From: Streptomyces sp. MMG1533
GTDB lineage: Bacteria; Actinomycetota; Actinomycetes; Streptomycetales; Streptomycetaceae
Assembly (NCBI RefSeq): GCF_001279775.1
Contig: NZ_LGDG01000017.1
Span: forward strand, 92,719 to 156,718
DNA: 64,000 nucleotides
Reading direction: 5' to 3'
A model generated the notes under the pieces. The model was given only the letters and a program-made list of their open reading frames with translations. It was not told where the DNA came from and did not search any database. Below are positions 49,226 through 59,776 of this stretch, in pieces; within the stretch, counting starts at the first letter, position 1; every line of letters begins with the position of its first letter. Position numbers and translations under genes: made by a program.

Positions 49226-50761
49226 ATGCACAACCCGGGCAATGCCACCCCGGAACGATTTCCGGCCCAGGACCGCTTCGCGGACGGCGCGCAGTTCGTC
49301 GCGGGGCGCCTGACCAAGGGCACCTCCGGCCGTACGCACGCGGTCGTCGACCCGTCGACCGGCGAGGAGGTGTACACGTACGAACTGGCGGGCGCCGCCG
49401 ACGTGGACGCGGCCGTCGCCGCCGCCCGCGCGGCCTTCCCGGGCTGGTCCTCGGCCACCCCGGGCGAGCGTTCCGACGCCCTGCACCGCTTCGCCGCCGT
49501 GCTCGCCGAGCGTGCGGAGGACTTCGCCCGCGCCGAGTCCCTCCAGTGCGGCAAGCCGCTCAAGCTGACCCGAGAGTTCGACGTCCCGGGCACCATCGAC
49601 AACACCGCCTTCTTCGCGGGTGCCGCCCGTCACCTCCAGGGGCAGTCGGCCGGCGAGTACTCCGGCGACCACACCTCGTACGTACGCCGTGAACCCATCG
49701 GCGTCGTCGGCTCCATCGCGCCCTGGAACTACCCCCTCCAGATGGCCGCCTGGAAGATCCTCCCGGCGATCGCCGCGGGCAACACCATCGTCCTGAAGCC
49801 CGCCGAGCTCACCCCGCTCACCTCGCTGCTCTTCGCCCGGGCGGCCACCGACGCCGGGATCCCCGACGGCGTCATCAACATCGTCACCGGCACGGGCAAG
49901 GAGGCCGGCGAGCACCTCGTCGGCCACCCGGACGTGGCCATGACCTCCTTCACCGGCTCCACCGGCGTCGGCAAGCGCGTCGCCGAGGTCGCCACCGCGA
50001 CCGTCAAGCGACTCCATCTGGAGCTGGGCGGCAAGGCGCCCTTCGTGGTCTTCGACGACGCCGACCTGGAGGCGGCCGTCAACGGCGCGGTCGCGGGCGC
50101 GCTCATCAACACCGGGCAGGACTGCACGGCCGCCACGCGCGCGTACGTACAGCGGCCCCTCTACGAGGCGTTCGTCGAGCAGACGGCCGCGCTCATGGAG
50201 ACCGTCCGGCTGGGCGATCCCTTCGCACCGGGCACCGATCTCGGGCCGCTCATCTCGCACGTCCAGCGCGACCGGGTCGCCGCTTTCGTCGACCGGGCGC
50301 GTGCCTACGCGCGCGTGGTGACCGGCGGCGAGGCTCCTCAGGGAGATCTCAAGAACGGCGCGTACTATCGCCCCACCCTGGTCGCGGACGCCGCCCAGGA
50401 CAGCGAGATCGTCCAGTCCGAGCTCTTCGGGCCGGTGCTCGTCGTCCTGCCCTTCGACAGCGACGACGAGGGGATCCGGCTGGCCAACGACACCCCGTAC
50501 GGGCTCGCCGCCTCCGCCTGGAGCCGCGACGTCTACCGCGCCAACCGCGCCACCCGCGAGATCAAGGCGGGCTGCGTATGGATCAACGACCACATCCCGA
50601 TCATCAGCGAGATGCCCCACGGCGGATACCAGGCGTCCGGCTTCGGCAAGGACATGTCCACGTACTCGTTCGAGGAGTACACGCAGATCAAGCACGTCAT
50701 GTTCGACAACACGGCGGTGCCCCGCAAGGACTGGCACCGCACGATCTTCGGGGACCGATAG
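49226..50761 (+). CDS. Gamma-aminobutyraldehyde dehydrogenase (copy 2, transporter-linked)
   Basis: A 511-residue aldehyde dehydrogenase from ATG 49226 with GGAGGAGAGC upstream. NAD-binding NTIVLKPAELTP, base Glu in HLELGGKAPFVV, catalytic Cys in INTGQDCTAATR. It has longer N- and C-termini than copy 1 at 33932, but the same overall pattern (AP WNYPLQMAAWK, EMPHGGYQASGFGKDMSTYSFEEYTQIKHVM). It begins the polyamine operon ALDH-potD-potA-potB-potC-oxidoreductase, all on the plus strand, and so should oxidise the aminobutyraldehyde produced from imported polyamines to GABA. Confidence 0.93.
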   Translation: MHNPGNATPERFPAQDRFADGAQFVAGRLTKGTSGRTHAVVDPSTGEEVYTYELAGAADVDAAVAAARAAFPGWSSATPGERSDALHRFAAVLAERAEDFARAESLQCGKPLKLTREFDVPGTIDNTAFFAGAARHLQGQSAGEYSGDHTSYVRREPIGVVGSIAPWNYPLQMAAWKILPAIAAGNTIVLKPAELTPLTSLLFARAATDAGIPDGVINIVTGTGKEAGEHLVGHPDVAMTSFTGSTGVGKRVAEVATATVKRLHLELGGKAPFVVFDDADLEAAVNGAVAGALINTGQDCTAATRAYVQRPLYEAFVEQTAALMETVRLGDPFAPGTDLGPLISHVQRDRVAAFVDRARAYARVVTGGEAPQGDLKNGAYYRPTLVADAAQDSEIVQSELFGPVLVVLPFDSDDEGIRLANDTPYGLAASAWSRDVYRANRATREIKAGCVWINDHIPIISEMPHGGYQASGFGKDMSTYSFEEYTQIKHVMFDNTAVPRKDWHRTIFGDR

Positions 50762-50821
50762 CCGTATTCAGGCCGCCTGACCCGCGGCCGCTCACCATCC
50801 TCCCGAAAGGGCACCACGCGC

Positions 50822-52065
50822 ATGGAGCAGTACGAGCCCGACCGCCTGTCCCCGGCCCAGGTGGCCGCCGTGCGGCGCAGCTTCAGGAACGGCAGGGCCT
50901 CCCTCACCCGCCGTTCACTGCTGCGCGCCTCCGCGGGCGGCGCGCTCGCGGTCGGCGGAATGGGCGCGCTGAGCGCCTGCGGCATTCCCGCGGCGGGCAA
51001 GACGCATGGCGGGGTCTCCGCGGACGACCTCTCGGCGAAGGAGAAGACCGTCGACTTCTCCAACTGGACCGAGTACATGGACGTGGACGACAGCGAGAAG
51101 CACCACCCCACGCTCGACCGGTTCACGGAGCGGACCGGCATCAAGGTCAAGTACACCGAGGACATCAACGACAACAACGAGTTCTTCGGCAAGATCAAGC
51201 CGCAGCTCGCCGCGGGCCAGGACACCGGCCGCGACCTCATCGTCCTCACCGACTGGCTGGCTGCCCGCCTGATCCGCCTGGGCTGGGTCCAGAAGCTCGA
51301 CCCGTCCAACCTCCCGCACGCCTACGCCAACCTGTCGGCGCAGTTCCGCGACCCCGACTGGGACCCCGGCCGCGCCTACTCGTACGTCTGGCAGGGCATC
51401 TCCACGGTCATCGCCTACAACAAGAAGGCGCTGGACGGCGTCGAGGTGAAGTCGGTCTCCGACCTGCTCGACAACCCCAAGCTCAAGGGCCGCGTCGGCT
51501 TCCTGTCGGAGATGCGCGACAGCATCGGCATGACGCTGCTCGACATGGGCAAGGACCCGGCGAACTTCACCGCCGACGACTACGACGCGGCGATCGCCCG
51601 CCTCCAGAAGGCCGTCGACAAGGGCCAGATCCGTCGCTTCACCGGCAACGACTACACGTCCGACCTGACCAGCGGCGACTTCGCTGCCTGCATAGCCTGG
51701 GCCGGTGACGTCGTCCAGCTGAAGGCGGACAGCCCCGACATCGACTTCCTGATCCCGGACAGCGGATACATGACGTCGACCGACAACCTGCTGGTCCCCA
51801 ACAAGGCGCGTCACAAGACGAACGCCGAACGGCTCATCGACTACTACTACGAGCCGAAGCCGGCCGCCGAACTCGCCGCGTACATCAACTACGTGTGTCC
51901 CGTCGACGGTGTGAAGCCCGAACTGGAGAAGATCGACAAGGATGCGGCGAACAACCCGCTGATCATCCCCGACAAGGCCATGGCCGAGAAGTCCCACGCC
52001 TTCCGCTCACTGAGCTCGAAGGAAGAGACGGCCTTTGAAGAGAAGTTCGCGAAGCTGACTGGGGC

Positions 52066-52069
<4 letters not shown>
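50822..52069 (+). CDS. potD: Spermidine/putrescine ABC transporter substrate-binding protein
   Basis: A 415-residue lipoprotein. The N-terminal 30 cytoplasmic residues lead into a twin-arginine signal (SLTRRSLLRASAGGALAVGG) and lipobox (LSAC). Mature part: VDFSNWTEYMDVDDSEKHHPTLDRFTERTGIKVKYTEDINDNNEFFGKI, GRDLIVLTDWLAARLIRLGWVQKLD, AWAGDVVQLKADSPDIDFLIPDSGYMTSTDNLLVP and NAERLIDYYYEPKPAAELAAYINYVCPVDGV. It feeds PotABC encoded next; its stop overlaps potA by ATCA...GTGA-type 4-bp overlap. Confidence 0.93.
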
Positions 52070-53228
<1,159 letters not shown>

Positions 53229-53229
<1 letters not shown>

Positions 53230-54158
53230 TGTCGACCCTCACCGAGGCGCCCCCGCCTCTGGCGCCCACCGCGCCCGAGAAGAAGCCCCCGCGCAAGCGC
53301 GGCCGCCTGGTGCCGTACTGGCTGCTGCTGCCCGGGATCCTCTGGCTGATCGTCTTCTTCGCGCTGCCGATGATCTACCAGGCCTCCACGTCCGTGCAGA
53401 CGGGCTCCCTGGAGGAGGGCTACAAGGTCACCTGGCACTTCGCCACCTACTGGGACGCCCTGTCCGAGTACTGGCCGCAGTTCCTGCGCTCGATCGCCTA
53501 CGCCGCCGCCGCGACCGTCCTGTGTCTGCTGCTCGGTTACCCGCTCGCGTACCTCATCGCCTTCCGCGCGGGCCGCTGGCGGAACCTGATCATGATCCTG
53601 GTGATCGCGCCGTTCTTCACCAGCTTCCTGATCCGTACGCTCGCCTGGAAGACGATCCTCGCGGACGGCGGCCCGGTCGTCGGCGCCCTCAACACGCTGC
53701 ACGTCCTGGACGTCACCAGCTGGCTCGGCTGGACCTCCGGCGACCGCGTGCTGGCCACGCCACTCGCCGTCGTCTGCGGTCTGACGTACAACTTCCTGCC
53801 GTTCATGATCCTGCCGCTGTACACCTCGCTGGAGCGCATCGACGGACGCCTCCACGAGGCGGCGGGCGACCTGTACGCGCGGCCCTGGACCACCTTCCGC
53901 AAGGTCACCTTCCCGCTGTCGATGCCGGGCGTGGTCTCCGGCACGCTGCTGACCTTCATCCCCGCGGCCGGCGACTACGTCAACGCGGACCTGCTCGGCT
54001 CGACGGACACGCGGATGGTCGGAAACGTCATCCAGAGCCAGTTCCTGCGCATCCTCGACTACCCGACAGCCGCGGCGCTCTCCTTCATCCTCATGGCCGG
54101 GATTCTCGCCATGGTCACGGTCTACATCCGCAAGTCCGGCACGGAGGATCTGGTTTAA
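53229..54158 (+). CDS. potB: Polyamine ABC transporter permease PotB-like
   Basis: A 309-residue permease with six membrane helices (PYWLLLPGILWLIVFFALPMIY at the start) and the EAA loop LHEAAGDLYARPWTTFRKVTFPLSMPGVVSG. The helix preceding the loop contains ILVIAPFFTSFLIRTLAWKTIL. It pairs with the next gene to form the channel of the polyamine importer. Its ATG overlaps potA by one base, and the potC ATG follows its stop directly. Confidence 0.93.
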
Positions 54159-54986
54159 ATGGACACGCGACGGAGTCGCAAATTCGGCACGAGCGTCAAC
54201 TGGCTCAAGCGCCATCTCGTCGTCATCGCGGGACTGCTGACGCTCGGATACCTCCTGCTGCCGAACGTCGTCGTCACGGTGTTCTCCTTCAACAAGCCGA
54301 AGGGGCGCTTCAATTACGAATGGCAGCAGTTCTCCACGGACGCCTGGAAGGATCCGTGCGGGGTCTCCGACCTGTGCGGCTCGCTGTCGCTCAGCCTCCA
54401 GATCGCCTTCTGGGCGACGCTCGGAGCGACCGCCCTCGGCACGGCGATCGCCTTCGCGCTGGTCCGCTACCGCTTCCGCGCGCGGGGTGCCGTCAACTCG
54501 CTGATCTTCCTGCCGATGGCGATGCCCGAGGTCGTCATGGCGGCCTCGCTGCTCACCCTGTTCCTCAACATGGGCGCGCAGCTGGGCTTCTGGACCATCC
54601 TCATCGCCCACATCATGTTCTGCCTCAGCTTCGTCGTGACGGCGGTCAAGGCGCGCGTGATGTCGATGGACCCGCGGCTGGAGCAGGCGGCCCAGGACCT
54701 GTACGCCGGCCCGTTCCAGACGTTCGTCAGGGTCACCCTGCCGATCGCGGCCCCGGGCATCGCGGCGGGCGCGCTGCTCGCCTTCGCGCTCTCCTTCGAC
54801 GATTTCATCATCACGAATTTCAACGCGGGCTCGACCGTCACCTTCCCCATGTTCGTCTGGGGTTCGGCACAGCGCGGAACACCCGTTCAGATCAATGTCA
54901 TCGGTACGGCCATGTTCCTGGTCGCCGTACTGCTCGTCCTGACCTCGATGGTCATCGGAAATCGCCGCACCAAGCAAAAGGCGTAA
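54159..54986 (+). CDS. potC: Polyamine ABC transporter permease PotC-like
   Basis: A 275-residue permease with six helices (VIAGLLTLGYLLLPNVVVTVFSFN; LIFLPMAMPEVVMAASLLTLFL) and the EAA loop LEQAAQDLYAGPFQTFVRVTLPIAAPGIAAGALLAFALSFDDFIITNF, a strong PotC/PotI signature. It follows potB without a gap and is followed 29 bp later by the FAD oxidoreductase gene. Confidence 0.93.
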   Translation: MDTRRSRKFGTSVNWLKRHLVVIAGLLTLGYLLLPNVVVTVFSFNKPKGRFNYEWQQFSTDAWKDPCGVSDLCGSLSLSLQIAFWATLGATALGTAIAFALVRYRFRARGAVNSLIFLPMAMPEVVMAASLLTLFLNMGAQLGFWTILIAHIMFCLSFVVTAVKARVMSMDPRLEQAAQDLYAGPFQTFVRVTLPIAAPGIAAGALLAFALSFDDFIITNFNAGSTVTFPMFVWGSAQRGTPVQINVIGTAMFLVAVLLVLTSMVIGNRRTKQKA

Positions 54987-55015
54987 CCGGAAACATCCTG
55001 TGGGGAGTTGAAATC

Positions 55016-56434
55016 ATGGCCCCGAGCGCCATGAGCCGTTGGACCAAGTCTCTTTCCGACGCCCAGCCGGTCCCGTACTGGCTGGACGACCCCGGCAAGC
55101 CCCGTCCCGAGCCCGCCCTCACCGGTGCCGAGACCTGCGACCTGCTGGTCGTCGGCGGCGGCTACAGCGGACTGTGGACCGCGCTCATCGCCAAGGAGCG
55201 CGATCCGCAGCGGGATGTCGTCCTGCTGGAAGGCCGCGAGGTGGGCTGGGCCGCCTCGGGCCGCAACGGCGGCTTCTGCGCCGCCTCGATCACCCACGGT
55301 CCGGCCAACGGGCTCACCCGCTGGCCGGACGAGATCCACAAGCTTCAGGAGCTGGGCGCCCGCAACCTCGACGAGATCGAGAAGGCGGTCGCCCGGCACG
55401 ATCTCGACTGCGACTTCGAGCGCACCGGCGAGATCGACGTGGCCACCGAGACGTACCAGGCGTGGGAACTGCGCGACTGGTACGAGGAGATGGAGCGCGA
55501 GGGCCTCGCCGACGGGGTGGAGTTCCTGGATGCGGAAGCCGTACGGGAACAGGTGGCGTCCCCGACCTTCCAGGCCGGCCTCCACGACCGCCGCGGCGTC
55601 GCCATGCTCAACCCGGCGAAGCTCGCCTGGAACCTGAAGCGGGCGTGCGTCCGGCTCGGCGTCCGCGTCCACGAGCACACGCCCGCGCTCACTCTGAAGC
55701 CGTACGGCGCCGGCATGGCCGTACGCACTCCGTACGGCTCGGTCCGCGCCCGCAAGGTCGCGCTCGGCACGAACATCTTCCCGAACCTGGTCAAGCGCGT
55801 CCGGGCCTACACGGTCCCGGTCTACGACTACGCGCTGATGACCGAGCCGCTGACGGCCGGCCAACTGGCGTCGATCGGCTGGAAGAACAGACAGGGGCTG
55901 GGGGACAGCGCCAACCAGTTTCACTACTTCCGCCTGTCCGCGGACAACCGCATCCTCTGGGGCGGCTACGACGCGATCTACCCGTACGGCGGCCGGATGC
56001 GCGCCGAGTACGACGACCGCCCGGAGACGTACGCCAAGCTCGCCGGGCACTTCTTCACCTGCTTCCCGCAGTTGGAGGGCGTCCGCTTCACGCACGCGTG
56101 GGGCGGCGCGATCGACACCTGCTCGCGCTTCTCGGCGTTCTACGGCACGGCCCACCACGGCAAGGTGGCGTACGCGGCGGGCTATACGGGCCTCGGGGTC
56201 GGGGCCACTCGCTTCGGCGCCGACGTGATGCTGGACCTGCTGGCGGGGGAGACCACGGAGCGCACCTCGCTGGAAATGGTCCGCAAGAAGCCGCTGCCCT
56301 TCCCGCCGGAGCCCTTCGCGTGGACGGGCATCGCCCTCACCAAGTGGTCGCTGGCTCGGGCGGACGCACACGGCGGGCGGCGCAACCTGTGGCTGCGGAC
56401 GATGGACCGGCTGGGGCTCGGCTTCGACAGCTGA
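55016..56434 (+). CDS. FAD-dependent oxidoreductase, PuuB/gamma-glutamylputrescine oxidase-like
   Basis: A 472-residue DAO-family flavoenzyme from ATG 55016, with GGGGAG upstream. The FAD motif is DLLVVGGGYSGLWTALIAKERDPQRDVVLLEGREVGWAASGRNGGFC (GxGxxG near residue 42), and the C-terminal half carries the substrate pocket with HAWGGAIDTCSRFSAFYG and YAAGYTGLGVGATRFGADVMLDLL. In the operon context it most likely oxidises putrescine or gamma-glutamylputrescine to the aldehyde that the upstream dehydrogenase removes. Glycine/sarcosine-type substrates remain possible. Confidence 0.88.
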   Translation: MAPSAMSRWTKSLSDAQPVPYWLDDPGKPRPEPALTGAETCDLLVVGGGYSGLWTALIAKERDPQRDVVLLEGREVGWAASGRNGGFCAASITHGPANGLTRWPDEIHKLQELGARNLDEIEKAVARHDLDCDFERTGEIDVATETYQAWELRDWYEEMEREGLADGVEFLDAEAVREQVASPTFQAGLHDRRGVAMLNPAKLAWNLKRACVRLGVRVHEHTPALTLKPYGAGMAVRTPYGSVRARKVALGTNIFPNLVKRVRAYTVPVYDYALMTEPLTAGQLASIGWKNRQGLGDSANQFHYFRLSADNRILWGGYDAIYPYGGRMRAEYDDRPETYAKLAGHFFTCFPQLEGVRFTHAWGGAIDTCSRFSAFYGTAHHGKVAYAAGYTGLGVGATRFGADVMLDLLAGETTERTSLEMVRKKPLPFPPEPFAWTGIALTKWSLARADAHGGRRNLWLRTMDRLGLGFDS

Positions 56435-56561
56435 GCCGTGATCCGGCGAGATGTGATCCGGTTCACTCCGACGAGGGGCCAAAACCCGCGTAATGCTGCC
56501 AGGAGACCTCCCTCTCTCTCGTGACGCGACTCGCGTCGACGACAGAACAGGGAGGTCCCTC

Positions 56562-57014
56562 ATGACTGGGGCGAAGACGGCGGTCGACTGGCTCGCATCC
56601 GTGGCTCCGGATCCCGAGGCCTGCCGCTGGGAGTGGGAACGCAACCCCCTCGGGATCGCGCTTCTGCCCGCAGGCAAGGCCTGGGACGTACTGATCGTGC
56701 CGGGTGTGCTCGGCTACCCCACGCTCGACGTCCTCACCCGCATCCTCGACCTGCCGGGACCGGTGCTGCTCGACTCCGGCGACGCCCGCCTGGGCTTCTT
56801 CGTACCGCCGGGCACCGCGGCCCGCTGGCTCGGCACGGGCATCCGTACGGCGGGCGCCGGTACCTGGATCGTGGTGCCGTACCCGGGCCGTGCCGCCCGT
56901 GGAGTCCGCTGGCTGGTCCCCCCGGACGGCTCCGGCACCCTCACCGACCCGGCACTCCTCGAACTGGCGATGCACGAGGCTGCGGCGGGTCTGGCGATGC
57001 ACGAGAACGACTAG
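56562..57014 (+). CDS. Hypothetical protein resembling the N-terminal part of bifunctional primase-polymerases
   Basis: A 150-residue protein from ATG 56562 with a strong GGGAGGTCCC site. The order AVDWLASVAPDPEACRWEWERNPLGIALLPAGKAWDVLIVP...GPVLLDSGDARLGFFVPPGTAARWLGTGIRTAGAGTWIVVPYPGRAARGVRWLVPPDGSGTLTDPALLELAMHEA resembles small Streptomyces proteins annotated as primase/polymerase-like. The Asp pair of a real Prim-Pol (DxD) is not evident, so enzymatic function is doubtful. Its 3' end runs into a 14-bp tandem repeat that contributes the stop codon. Confidence 0.65.
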   Translation: MTGAKTAVDWLASVAPDPEACRWEWERNPLGIALLPAGKAWDVLIVPGVLGYPTLDVLTRILDLPGPVLLDSGDARLGFFVPPGTAARWLGTGIRTAGAGTWIVVPYPGRAARGVRWLVPPDGSGTLTDPALLELAMHEAAAGLAMHEND

Positions 57015-57084
57015 ACGAGAACGACTAGACGAGAGCGACCAGACGAGAACGACCGGACGAGGACGACCAGACGAGGACGACCAG
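57001..57084. repeat. Six tandem 14-bp units (ACGAGAACGACTAG)
   Basis: Units 1-2 are ACGAGAACGACTAG; later units vary at two to four positions (ACGAGAGCGACCAG, ACGAGGACGACCAG). The first unit contains the stop codon of the preceding gene; changes in unit number would not move it, but loss of the TAG would extend the protein. Confidence 0.9.
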
Positions 57085-57165
57085 GAACGATCAGGCGGTC
57101 GTCCACCGCTTCCGGCGACTCGTCGGGCGCGCGTGCGGCCGACGCGGAAGGCCTTTCCCCACCGG

Positions 57166-57999
57166 CTACTCCGGCTCGTCGTCCGGCGTCATCCGCCCGA
57201 GGAACAGCCACAAGGACGAGAGCAGCACCGCACACAGACACCAACTGGCCACCACATCCAGTGGCCAGTGGTAGCCGCAGCGGATCAGGCCGAAACCGAC
57301 GCCGACGTTGACGGCCGCACAGCCGATCAGGAGTTCCCTGCGGGCGTAGGCCGTGCGCAGCCACGGGAAGAGGAGCAGGGTCGCGGAGCCGTACGCGACG
57401 GCGGCCGTGGCGGTGTGGCCGGAGGGGTAGTAGCCGATGCCGGGAGGCATGGCGGGGGTGCCGTGGCGGGCCGTGAGTTCCTTGAGCGGGATGATCAGCG
57501 CCGGCACCAGGGCCATGAGGAGGGCCGCAGCGGTGGGCGGGAGCCACCAGCGGTCTGCACCACTGTGCCGGGCTCGCCAGGCGACGTAGGCCAGGACGCC
57601 GGCGAGGACGGGGACCGCGACCTGGGAATTACCCAGGTCGGCGAGAAAGTCGGAGAAGCGGTCCGGATGGACCAGGGTGTGGCTGACGCGTTCGTCCATG
57701 CTCAGCAGTGGGCCGTCGGCCACGACCTGCCAGGTGATCAGCGCGAAGAGGAGGGCCGGAAGCCCGAAGAGAAAGAAGGAGGCCGGCCGCCCCGGAACAG
57801 GGGGGGTGGTTCCGGGGCGGCCGATCAGATCGGATCGTCGCGCGCCCCGGGGGGTTTGGGGCGGGCGACTGTCCGATCGGTGAGGAGATCCGGAGCCGGA
57901 GGCACCGGTTGTGTGCGCGAGGGCACGACCAGGTCGAAGCTGGGGAGGCCCCGGCCTGATGTCGCCCACAGTCCCCTGTGGGCGGGGTGTATCTCTCAT
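57166..57999 (-). CDS. PAP2-superfamily membrane phosphatase
   Basis: About 277 residues from ATG 57999; the longer frame to 58068 is possible. A cytoplasmic Pro/Arg-rich stretch of about 65 residues precedes six membrane helices. The PAP2 motifs are KELTARHGTP, YYPSGHTATAAVAYG and CGYHWPLDVVASW (His-x3-Asp). Such enzymes dephosphorylate phosphatidic acid, undecaprenyl diphosphate or similar lipids at the outer membrane face. It is separated from gabT, on the same strand, by a terminator. Confidence 0.88.
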   Translation of the reverse strand: MRDTPRPQGTVGDIRPGPPQLRPGRALAHTTGASGSGSPHRSDSRPPQTPRGARRSDLIGRPGTTPPVPGRPASFFLFGLPALLFALITWQVVADGPLLSMDERVSHTLVHPDRFSDFLADLGNSQVAVPVLAGVLAYVAWRARHSGADRWWLPPTAAALLMALVPALIIPLKELTARHGTPAMPPGIGYYPSGHTATAAVAYGSATLLLFPWLRTAYARRELLIGCAAVNVGVGFGLIRCGYHWPLDVVASWCLCAVLLSSLWLFLGRMTPDDEPE

Positions 58000-58095
58000 C
58001 TGGGTAGAACCTACGTCAGGGGATGGGTCTAAGACAGGCGGAATCGAGTCCTGCCATGCACCCCGCACACCTTCTTCACACGCTCTGCCGCTGGC

Positions 58096-58138
58096 CGCCC
58101 CAGCCCCGGAATCCGCTGTGAATTCCGGGGCTGGGGCG
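58096..58138 (-). terminator. 17-bp perfect terminator downstream of gabT
   Basis: CGCCCCAGCCCCGGAAT pairs with ATTCCGGGGCTGGGGCG around a 9-nt loop, 75 bp past the gabT stop. Confidence 0.88.
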
Positions 58139-58213
58139 GGTGGGGCTCCCGTGGCGTGGCCCGGCGGCCGACCAGTGGGTTTCCTGTGACGTCAGGGGCT
58201 CTCTTCCATGGCG

Positions 58214-59563
58214 TCAGATGCGTGCGAAGGCCTGCTCGATGATGTCGAGGCCCTCGTTCAGCAGGTCCTCGCCGATGACCAGCGGGGGCAGGAAGCGCAG
58301 CACGTTGCCGTAGGTGCCACAGGTCAGGACCAGCAGGCCCTCCTGGTGGCAGGCCTTGGCGAGGGCGGCGGTCGCCTCCGGGTTCGGCTCCTTGGTGGCG
58401 CGGTCCTTGACCAGCTCGATGGCGATCATCGCGCCGCGGCCGCGGACCTCGCCGATGCTGCATCGATCGTTGTGGGCGAACTTCTCGGCCATGGCGGACA
58501 GGCGGGCCTTCATGATCGCCTCGATCGTCTTCGCCCGGGCGTTGAGGTCGAGCTCCTTCATCGTCTCGATGGAGCCGAGCGCACCGGCGCAGGCCACCGG
58601 GTTGCCGCCGTAGGTGCCGCCCAGGCCGCCCGCGTGCGCGGCGTCCATGATCTCGGCACGGCCCGTGACGGCGGCCAGCGGCAGACCGCCCGCGATGCCC
58701 TTCGCGGTGGTGATCAGGTCGGGGACGATGCCCTCGTCCTCGCAGGCGAACCACTGGCCGGTACGGCAGAAGCCGGACTGGATCTCGTCCGCGACGAAGA
58801 CGATGCCGTTGTCCGAGGCGAACTTCCTCAGCGCGGGCAGGAAGCCCTTCGCCGGCTCGATGAAGCCGCCCTCGCCGAGCACCGGCTCGATGATGATCGC
58901 GGCCACGTTGTCCGGGCCGACCTGCTTGGTGATCTGGTCGATGGCCTGCGCGGCGGCCTCCGGGCCCGCGTTCTCCGGGCCGGTCGGCCAGCGGTAGCCG
59001 TAAGCCACCGGGACGCGGTAGACCTCGGGCGCGAACGGGCCGAAGCCGTGCTTGTACGGCATGTTCTTCGAGGTCAGCGCCATCGTCAGGTTCGTGCGGC
59101 CGTGGTAGCCGTGGTCGAAGACGACGACGGCCTGGCGCTTGGTGTAAGCGCGGGCGATCTTCACGGCGTTCTCGACGGCCTCGGCGCCGGAGTTGAACAG
59201 CGCCGACTTCTTGGCGTGGTCGCCCGGGGTCAGCTCGGCAAGGGCCTCGGCGACCTCGACGTAGCCCTCGTACGGCGTGACCATGAAACAGGTGTGGGTG
59301 AAGTCGGCGAGCTGGGCGGAGGCCCGGCGTACGACGGCCTCGGCGGAGGCGCCGACGGACGTGACCGCGATGCCGGAGCCGAAGTCGATCAGGCGGTTGC
59401 CGTCGACGTCCTCGATGATCCCGCCGCCCGCGCGCGCGGTGAACACGGGCAGCACGGAGCCCACCCCCTGCGCGACCGCGGCGACACGGCGGGCCTGCAG
59501 TTCCTGCGACTTCGGGCCGGGGATGGCGGTGACGACGCGGCGCTCCTGCGGAAGTGCGGTCAT
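58214..59563 (-). CDS. gabT: 4-aminobutyrate--2-oxoglutarate transaminase
   Basis: A 449-residue class III aminotransferase from ATG 59563 with AGGAGTCCCCC upstream. Motifs are FNSGAEAVENAVKIARAYT (phosphate loop), VVFDHGYHGRTNLTMALTS, FVADEIQSGFCRTG (Asp to PLP nitrogen) and the Schiff-base Lys in LITTAKGIAGGLPLAAVTG. GGTYGGNPVACAGAL completes the pattern of GabT. It converts GABA to succinate semialdehyde, the last step of the polyamine route before the TCA cycle; a GabD is not in the window. It is divergent from the ATP-binding protein gene and close to a PucR regulator. Confidence 0.95.
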   Translation of the reverse strand: MTALPQERRVVTAIPGPKSQELQARRVAAVAQGVGSVLPVFTARAGGGIIEDVDGNRLIDFGSGIAVTSVGASAEAVVRRASAQLADFTHTCFMVTPYEGYVEVAEALAELTPGDHAKKSALFNSGAEAVENAVKIARAYTKRQAVVVFDHGYHGRTNLTMALTSKNMPYKHGFGPFAPEVYRVPVAYGYRWPTGPENAGPEAAAQAIDQITKQVGPDNVAAIIIEPVLGEGGFIEPAKGFLPALRKFASDNGIVFVADEIQSGFCRTGQWFACEDEGIVPDLITTAKGIAGGLPLAAVTGRAEIMDAAHAGGLGGTYGGNPVACAGALGSIETMKELDLNARAKTIEAIMKARLSAMAEKFAHNDRCSIGEVRGRGAMIAIELVKDRATKEPNPEATAALAKACHQEGLLVLTCGTYGNVLRFLPPLVIGEDLLNEGLDIIEQAFARI

Positions 59564-59776
59564 GGGGGACTCCTGGGGTTTTGCTTCTGCCGACAATTGC
59601 CTTCTCTTTTCTCGCAGGCTAGGACGGGGCTCGGGGGGTGGGCATGCTCCATGTGGGCGTTCTCGCCTGCACCGCTTGTCCGTCTTGGACATAGAGGTGT
59701 ACGGCCCGGTCGGTGCGGGCCCGGCCGCGTAAGCGGTGAACTACCCAGGCGGGGGCGTTAGATTGACTCGCTGACG

